This document shows, in pieces, positions 58,725 to 64,000 of a DNA stretch of 64,000 nt (positions within the stretch are counted from its first letter, which is position 1; each line of letters starts with the position of its first letter). The stretch covers positions 397,968 through 461,967 of the forward strand of contig NZ_VEWK01000004.1 of assembly GCF_006376675.1 (NCBI RefSeq). The letters are read 5' to 3'. The translations under genes and the position numbers were made by a program. This DNA is from Brucella pecoris (GTDB lineage Bacteria; Pseudomonadota; Alphaproteobacteria; Rhizobiales; Rhizobiaceae). The notes under the pieces are model-generated. The model was not told the DNA's origin. It saw only the letters and a program-made list of their open reading frames with translations, and made no database searches.

Positions 58725-58768
58725 TTCAGCAAAAGTGCGAAGCGGTTTTGCGTCCGAAATTGCGCATG
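58725..58768 (+). repeat. Half of a palindromic repeat in the polA leader
   Basis: TTTCAGCAAAAGTGCGAAGC and the following GGTTTTGCGTCCG match, with a few changes, a module inside the compound repeat at 44926-45091. It lies just before the polA start. Confidence 0.65.
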
Positions 58769-58782
58769 GACAAGGAACAGGC

Positions 58783-61725
58783 ATGAAAAAAGGCGATCAT
58801 CTCTTTCTCGTTGACGGCTCGGGCTATATTTTCCGTGCCTATCATGCCCTGCCACCGCTGACCCGCAAAACGGATGGTCTGCCGGTTGGTGCCGTCTCGG
58901 GCTTCTGCAACATGCTGTGGAAGCTCTTGAAGGATGCGCGCAATACGGATGTCGGCGTGGTGCCGACCCATTTCGCGGTTATTTTCGACTATTCGTCGAA
59001 AACGTTCCGCAATGAAATCTATCCTGAATACAAGGCCAATCGCACCGCGCCGCCGGAAGATCTCATTCCGCAGTTCGGTCTCATCCGTCAGGCAACGCGC
59101 GCGTTCAATCTGCCCTGTATAGAGAAGGAAGGGTTCGAAGCCGACGATCTGATCGCGACCTATGCCCGTATCGCCGAGCAGGCAGGCGGTGATGTCACCA
59201 TCGTTTCGTCCGACAAGGACCTCATGCAGCTCGTGACGCCAAGCGTGTCGATGTATGACAGCATGAAGGACAAACAGATTTCGATCCCGGAAGTGATCGA
59301 GAAATGGGGCGTTCCGCCGGAAAAGATGATTGACTTGCAATCGCTGACCGGCGACAGCACCGATAATGTTCCGGGCATTCCGGGCATCGGGCCGAAGACG
59401 GCAGCGCAATTGCTGGAAGAATTCGGCGATCTCGACACGCTGTTGGCCCGTGCTTCTGAAATCAAGCAGAACAAGCGCCGCGAGAACATTCTGGCCTTTG
59501 CCGATCAGACGAAGATTTCGCGCGAACTGGTTACACTCAGGACCGACGTTCCGCTGGATGCGGATCTCGATGCGCTGGTGCTGGAGCCGCAGAATGGACC
59601 AAAGCTGATCGGCTTCCTGAAGGCGATGGAATTCACCTCGCTTACCCGCCGGGTGGCCGAGGCAACCGACACAGACGCTTCTGCCATCGAGCCATGTCAT
59701 GTGGAAACTGACTGGGGCGCGGACGCTCATGGTCCGGATCTTGACGTTCCCGCCAAGGCTGATGATGCCGGGCAGCAACCGGCAACGGCCTCTGTTCCTG
59801 CTGTTCCCACAACAGATCAGGGCTATACACCGAAGGGGCTCGTGGAGAAGCGGGCGGCAGAAGCCACCGCACAGAAGATTGATACCAGTGCCTATAGCTG
59901 CATTCGCGACATAGCCACGCTGAAGCTTTGGCTGGCCGAAGCGATCGAAACCGGCGTTCTGGCTTTCGATACGGAAACGACTTCGCTCGATCCGATGCAG
60001 GCGGAGCTGGTCGGCTTTTCGTTGGCGCTGGCGCCGGGTAAAGCCGCTTATATCCCGCTCCAGCATAAATCCGGTGCGGGTGATCTTCTCGGCGGTGGCA
60101 TGGTCGAGGGACAAATTCCGCTGGGTGAAGCGCTCGCCGCTTTGAAGATCGTGCTTGAAGATGCGTCCGTTCTCAAGATCGCGCAGAACATGAAATATGA
60201 CTGGCTGGTCATGCGCCGTCATGGGATCAACACCGTGTCTTTCGACGATACGATGCTGATTTCCTATGTGCTGGATGCGGGCACGGGCAGTCATGGCATG
60301 GACCCATTGTCCGAGCGCTGGCTCGGCCATACGCCAATTCCCTACAAAGAGGTGGCGGGCAGCGGCAAGAGCGCCATCGGCTTCGATATGGTCGATCTCG
60401 ACCGCGCCACGGCATACGCGGCAGAAGACGCCGATGTGACGCTGCGTCTGTGGCAGGTGCTGAAGCCGCGCCTCGCAGCCGAGGGTCTCATGTCGGTCTA
60501 TGAACGTCTGGAACGTCCACTGGTCGACGTGCTGGCGCGCATGGAAGAGCGGGGCATCTCCGTAGATCGTCAGGTGCTGTCGCGTCTTTCCGGCGATCTG
60601 GCGCAGTCCGCCGCCGCCTATGAAGACGAGATTTACGAATTGGCAGGCGAAAAGTTCACCATCGGTTCGCCGAAGCAGCTTGGCGATATTCTGTTCGGCA
60701 AGATGGGTCTGCCGGGCGCGTCCAAGACCAAGACCGGCCAATGGTCCACATCTGCACAAGTGCTGGAAGATCTGGCCGCCGAAGGCCATCCGCTGCCGCG
60801 CAAGATCGTTGACTGGCGCCAGCTCACCAAGCTCAAATCCACCTATACCGATGCGCTGCCGGGATTCATCAACCCGGAGACAAAGCGCGTTCATACGTCC
60901 TATGCGATGGGGTCCACCTCGACCGGACGTCTTTCATCATCCGATCCGAACTTGCAGAATATTCCGGTTCGCACTGCAGAAGGCCGCAAGATCAGGACAG
61001 CCTTCATCGCCGAACCTGGCAATAAGCTGGTTTCCGCCGATTACAGCCAGATCGAGCTGCGCGTGCTCGCGCATGTGGCCGATATTGCGCAATTGAAACA
61101 GGCCTTTGCCGACGGCATAGACATTCACGCCATGACGGCATCCGAAATGTTCGGCGTGCCGGTCGAAGGCATGCCTTCGGAAGTGCGCCGCCGCGCCAAG
61201 GCGATCAATTTCGGCATCATCTACGGCATTTCCGCATTCGGTCTGGCGAACCAGTTGTCGATTCCGCGCGAAGAAGCCGGGCAATATATCCGCACCTATT
61301 TCGAACGTTTCCCCGGCATCAAGGATTATATGGAAGCGACCAAGGCTTTCGCGCGTGAACATGGTTATGTCGAAACGATTTTCGGGCGCCGTGCGCATTA
61401 TCCCGATATCAGGGCATCCAATCCGCAGGTCCGCGCCTTCAACGAACGCGCGGCAATCAATGCACCGATACAGGGTTCTGCCGCAGATATTATCCGCCGC
61501 GCCATGATCCGCATGGAAGATGCACTGGCTGAGCAAAGTCTAGCCGCACGCATGTTGCTGCAGGTGCATGACGAACTGATCTTCGAAGTACCTGATAATG
61601 AAGTCGAAAAGACCATTCCAGTGGTTCGCCACGTTATGGAAAATGCGGCGATGCCTGCCGTCTCGCTTACAGTGCCACTGCATGTCGATGCGCGCGCAGC
61701 GCATAACTGGGATGAGGCCCATTAA
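58783..61725 (+). CDS. polA: DNA polymerase I
   Basis: A 980-residue polymerase for Okazaki fragment processing and repair. The N-terminal 5'-3' nuclease (residues 1-300) has LFLVDGSGYIFRAYHAL and EADDLIATYA. The 3'-5' exonuclease region has an intact DTETTSLDPM at about 400, so proofreading is likely kept. The polymerase domain has SADYSQIELRVLAHVA, RRRAKAINFGIIYG and the final LLQVHDELIFEV. The ATG at 58783 is used; the frame is open upstream. The TAA stop abuts a palindromic repeat. Confidence 0.95.
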   Translation: MKKGDHLFLVDGSGYIFRAYHALPPLTRKTDGLPVGAVSGFCNMLWKLLKDARNTDVGVVPTHFAVIFDYSSKTFRNEIYPEYKANRTAPPEDLIPQFGLIRQATRAFNLPCIEKEGFEADDLIATYARIAEQAGGDVTIVSSDKDLMQLVTPSVSMYDSMKDKQISIPEVIEKWGVPPEKMIDLQSLTGDSTDNVPGIPGIGPKTAAQLLEEFGDLDTLLARASEIKQNKRRENILAFADQTKISRELVTLRTDVPLDADLDALVLEPQNGPKLIGFLKAMEFTSLTRRVAEATDTDASAIEPCHVETDWGADAHGPDLDVPAKADDAGQQPATASVPAVPTTDQGYTPKGLVEKRAAEATAQKIDTSAYSCIRDIATLKLWLAEAIETGVLAFDTETTSLDPMQAELVGFSLALAPGKAAYIPLQHKSGAGDLLGGGMVEGQIPLGEALAALKIVLEDASVLKIAQNMKYDWLVMRRHGINTVSFDDTMLISYVLDAGTGSHGMDPLSERWLGHTPIPYKEVAGSGKSAIGFDMVDLDRATAYAAEDADVTLRLWQVLKPRLAAEGLMSVYERLERPLVDVLARMEERGISVDRQVLSRLSGDLAQSAAAYEDEIYELAGEKFTIGSPKQLGDILFGKMGLPGASKTKTGQWSTSAQVLEDLAAEGHPLPRKIVDWRQLTKLKSTYTDALPGFINPETKRVHTSYAMGSTSTGRLSSSDPNLQNIPVRTAEGRKIRTAFIAEPGNKLVSADYSQIELRVLAHVADIAQLKQAFADGIDIHAMTASEMFGVPVEGMPSEVRRRAKAINFGIIYGISAFGLANQLSIPREEAGQYIRTYFERFPGIKDYMEATKAFAREHGYVETIFGRRAHYPDIRASNPQVRAFNERAAINAPIQGSAADIIRRAMIRMEDALAEQSLAARMLLQVHDELIFEVPDNEVEKTIPVVRHVMENAAMPAVSLTVPLHVDARAAHNWDEAH

Positions 61726-61823
61726 AGCGTATTCCGAAAAGTGTGAAACGGTTTTCGGGCCAAAAGCGCGTCAAAAAGGACCAGAGCGCCGATACGATTC
61801 AATCGGATCGAACTGCGCTCTAG
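61723..61823. repeat. Palindromic intergenic repeat (Bru-RS/ORIP-like), copy G
   Basis: AAAGCGTATTCCGAAAAGTG and CGGTTTTCGGGCC form the left module; AGAGCGCCGATACGATTCAA and TCGGATCG...GCGCTCT form the right. It starts directly at the polA stop. Confidence 0.85.
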
Positions 61824-61968
61824 GGTCTCTCCCGGTTGACCTCACGACGCTAACCCTATAGGGAAGCATCAATTCTGTTGCTTCGGTGGTCGTCAGGGGA
61901 GTCGTGAACAAGTGGGTTCACGACCGATGGGTATACGACTTGAGAAGCTTTTTTCGTGAAAGTGGTTC

Positions 61969-63882
61969 ATGTCTTTGCCCGAAACCATCGCTCCGGCTCT
62001 GTCCGGAGCATTAGCCGCTCGCGGTTACAATACACTCACTGCCGTTCAAAACGCTGTCCTAGCGCCCGAAACGCTCGACGCTGATCTTCTCGTCTCCGCA
62101 CAGACCGGATCGGGAAAGACGGTTGCTTTCGGCCTTTCCATGGCCAACACCATCCTCGAAGACGAGCTGCGTTTCGGCGATGCCGGTGCGCCGCTTGCCA
62201 TGATCATCGCACCGACGCGCGAATTGGCGCTTCAGGTACGCCGCGAACTGGAATGGCTTTATGCCGATACCGGTGCGCGCATCGCATCCTGCGTTGGCGG
62301 CATGGATATACGCACGGAGCGCCGTGCGCTTGAGCGCGGTTCGCATATCGTTGTCGGCACGCCCGGCCGTCTGCGCGACCATATCACCCGCAATGCGCTC
62401 GACATGTCCGAACTTCGCGTCGTCGTCCTCGATGAGGCCGACGAAATGCTCGACATGGGGTTCCGCGAGGATCTCGAATTCATTCTCGGTGAAGCGCCGG
62501 AAGACCGCCGCACGCTGATGTTCTCGGCAACCGTGCCGAAGCCGATTGCCCAGCTTGCCAAGCGTTTCCAGAACGACGCGCTGCGCCTGACAGTTCAGAG
62601 CGAAACCAGCCAGCACGCCGACATCGACTATGTCGCCATGCCGGTGCCGCCGCATGAGCGCGACCACGCGATCATCAACACGCTGCTCTATTACGATTCA
62701 CAGAACTCGATCATTTTCTGCTCTACCCGTGAAGCGGTGAAGCATATGGCAAGCCGGCTTTCCAATCGCGGCTTTGCCGTGGTTGCGCTGTCGGGTGAGT
62801 TGAGCCAGGCCGAACGCAACAACGCATTGCAGGCAATGCGTGACGGTCGCGCCCGCGTCTGCGTTGCAACCGATGTTGCCGCACGCGGTATCGATCTGCC
62901 CAATCTCGACCTCGTTGTTCACGCCGATCTGCCGAACAATCCTGAAACGATGCTGCACCGTTCAGGCCGCACAGGCCGTGCCGGTCGCAAGGGCACCTGT
63001 GTTCTGGTCGTGCCTTTCTCGCGCCGCCGTACTGCCGAGCGTCTTTTGCAGATGGCCAAGCTCGACGCGCAGACGGTTCCGGCACCGAGCATTGCTGCGG
63101 TTCAGGCTAAGACCAACGAGCGCATTTTGAACGCTGAAGTCTTCAACCAGTCCGTTGAAGAAGAATATCAGGATCTCCTGAAGGCGCTGACCGAGCGTTA
63201 TACGCCGGAACAGATTGCCGCCGCTTTTCTCAACCGCGAAGTGGCTTCCTATCCGGCGGCGGAAGAAGTTTCCGATGCACCGGTGCATCCCGTTGGCGGC
63301 AAGAAGCCAAGAGATCGTTTTGAAAAAGGCGAGCGTTCTGACCGTGGCGACCGCTTCGAACGCGGCGAGCGCCGTGAGCGCGGCGAACCGGGTGAACGCT
63401 TCGACCGTAACGCTTCGTTCGATGGTGTTTGGTTTTCGGTTTCTGCCGGTCGCAAGCATCGCGCCGATCCGAAATGGCTGCTTCCGCTCATCTGCAAGGC
63501 GGGCGATGTTTCCAAACGCGATGTCGGCTCGATCAAGATTTTCGACAATGAAACCCGCTTTGAAATCACTGCGTCCAAGGCTGATGAGTTCCGCCGTTCG
63601 GTCGAAGAACGCGGCACCGGTGAAAAGGGTCTTGTGATCCGCACTGCCGTTGCAGGTGCAGGCGGCGACGCTGCCCCGCGCGAAGGCAAGGGTGGCTTCA
63701 AGCCGCGTGGTGACAAGTTCAAGGAAGGCGGCTTCCGGGACGGCTACAAGAGCGATGGCTATAAAGGCGACCGCTCGAAGGGCGGCGACAAGCCACGTGA
63801 TTTCTCCCGCGGGGACGACTTCAAGAAGGGCGGCAAAAAGCCCGAAGGCGGCGGTTACAGCAAGAAACGTCGCGGTGAGTAA
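61969..63882 (+). CDS. DEAD-box RNA helicase with DbpA-type RNA-binding domain
   Basis: A 637-residue helicase. Motif I is AQTGSGKT near residue 44, II DEAD in VVLDEADEMLDMGF, III SAT, and VI HRSGRTGRAGRKG. A DbpA/CsdA-type RNA-binding domain follows at about 480-560 (DGVWFSVSAGRKHRADPKWL to DEFRRS). The tail is repetitive and basic, rich in Gly, Lys, Arg and Asp (GYKSDGYKGDRSKGGDK). It probably remodels rRNA or mRNA, possibly in cold. A second stretch of charged Arg-Glu-Gly repeats lies between the domains at about 445-485. Confidence 0.93.
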   Translation: MSLPETIAPALSGALAARGYNTLTAVQNAVLAPETLDADLLVSAQTGSGKTVAFGLSMANTILEDELRFGDAGAPLAMIIAPTRELALQVRRELEWLYADTGARIASCVGGMDIRTERRALERGSHIVVGTPGRLRDHITRNALDMSELRVVVLDEADEMLDMGFREDLEFILGEAPEDRRTLMFSATVPKPIAQLAKRFQNDALRLTVQSETSQHADIDYVAMPVPPHERDHAIINTLLYYDSQNSIIFCSTREAVKHMASRLSNRGFAVVALSGELSQAERNNALQAMRDGRARVCVATDVAARGIDLPNLDLVVHADLPNNPETMLHRSGRTGRAGRKGTCVLVVPFSRRRTAERLLQMAKLDAQTVPAPSIAAVQAKTNERILNAEVFNQSVEEEYQDLLKALTERYTPEQIAAAFLNREVASYPAAEEVSDAPVHPVGGKKPRDRFEKGERSDRGDRFERGERRERGEPGERFDRNASFDGVWFSVSAGRKHRADPKWLLPLICKAGDVSKRDVGSIKIFDNETRFEITASKADEFRRSVEERGTGEKGLVIRTAVAGAGGDAAPREGKGGFKPRGDKFKEGGFRDGYKSDGYKGDRSKGGDKPRDFSRGDDFKKGGKKPEGGGYSKKRRGE

Positions 63883-63894
63883 TAATCAGAAACG

Positions 63895-63922
63895 AAAAAG
63901 CCCCGGATTTCCGGGGCTTTTA
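63895..63922 (+). terminator. Intrinsic terminator of the helicase gene
   Basis: AAAAAGCCCCGG-ATTT-CCGGGGCTTTT, a perfect stem with a T-run, 13 bp past the stop. A short ATG frame at 63938-64000 is too small to call; its GGAGGTGA at the very end may be the Shine-Dalgarno for a gene starting beyond the window. Confidence 0.85.
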
Positions 63923-64000
63923 CTGGGTGCGCCGAGCATGGCGCGTGGTGCGCAATCACCGTTTGACCGGGATGGTATCCGGTCGATGACTTGGAGGTGA

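Noticed and set aside
63938..64000. Short frame of 20 codons at the window edge
   Set aside because: Too short and its end is a Shine-Dalgarno-like GGAGGTGA, more likely to serve a gene beyond the window.
1..64000. tRNA, rRNA, prophage or toxin-antitoxin genes
   Set aside because: None was recognised on either strand; all spacers above 300 bp were read and are described in the features.

Overview
The window looks like chromosomal DNA of a Brucellaceae alphaproteobacterium (Brucella/Ochrobactrum group). Supporting signs are a roughly 2,900-residue cyclic beta-1,2-glucan synthase, three Omp25/Omp31-family outer-membrane proteins, an IalB-like secreted protein, octamer tandem repeats of the HOOF-Print type, and many ~100-bp palindromic intergenic repeats like the Bru-RS/ORIP elements of this group. 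The species is not decided by sequence reading alone. Most of the window is ordinary core chromosome at high GC.

Layout. 1-7784: start of argG, an ABM-domain monooxygenase, a LysE exporter, rlmN with a small membrane protein, an IalB-like protein, an octamer-repeat locus beside a YkvA-like gene, an unknown gene, phhB, a low-molecular-weight tyrosine phosphatase, thpR and a TesA-like esterase. 7916-12853: a YbbA/YbbP-type ABC exporter, a Bax-inhibitor-1 gene behind a structured leader (probably the ybhL RNA motif), and a GNAT acetyltransferase. 12791-15034: an acquired segment with an IS5-type transposase relic and a low-GC O-antigen ligase/polymerase-like gene. It is bracketed by ~150-bp direct repeats of the 3' ends of the GNAT gene and a DUF2794 gene. 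15365-25019: a candidate small RNA, a DUF1223 protein, acnA, the cytochrome c maturation operon ccmABCDG (ccmD is 56 codons) and ilvD. 25361-30114: a J-domain-like protein, a lone receiver domain, a stand-alone Lrp/AsnC ligand-binding domain, a membrane diguanylate cyclase, DUF930, an MliC-like lysozyme inhibitor and a YdcF-like protein. 30389-34451: the sulfate importer sbp-cysT-cysW-cysA. 34847-44909: cgs and pncB. 45089-51926: PhzF-like, methyltransferase, LysE, PfkB kinase, SDR and a class A PBP. 52149-56195: three Omp25/31 paralogues, each with its own terminator, and an acyltransferase-3. 56218-63882: RNase D-like exonuclease, M20 peptidase, polA and a DEAD-box helicase with a DbpA-type domain.

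Functional themes. Several genes concern the cell envelope: cgs, the Omp trio, the class A PBP, MliC, IalB-like, the acyltransferase, YdcF-like and the O-antigen ligase-like gene. Others form small metabolic or transport units: heme delivery for c-type cytochromes, sulfate uptake, NAD salvage, aconitase and branched-chain amino acid synthesis. No phage, CRISPR array, tRNA or rRNA was seen.

Most noteworthy. (1) The direct-repeat-bounded O-antigen ligase-like insertion, whose two flanks have diverged to different degrees. (2) A set of mosaic palindromic repeats that abut, and sometimes supply, the stop codons of neighbouring genes, plus a second repeat family that supplies the C-terminus of a methyltransferase. 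(3) Three intergenic hairpin loci with C-tract loops (near 15.7, 29.1 and 58.4 kb) that may be small RNAs. No clearly undescribed multi-gene system was found.
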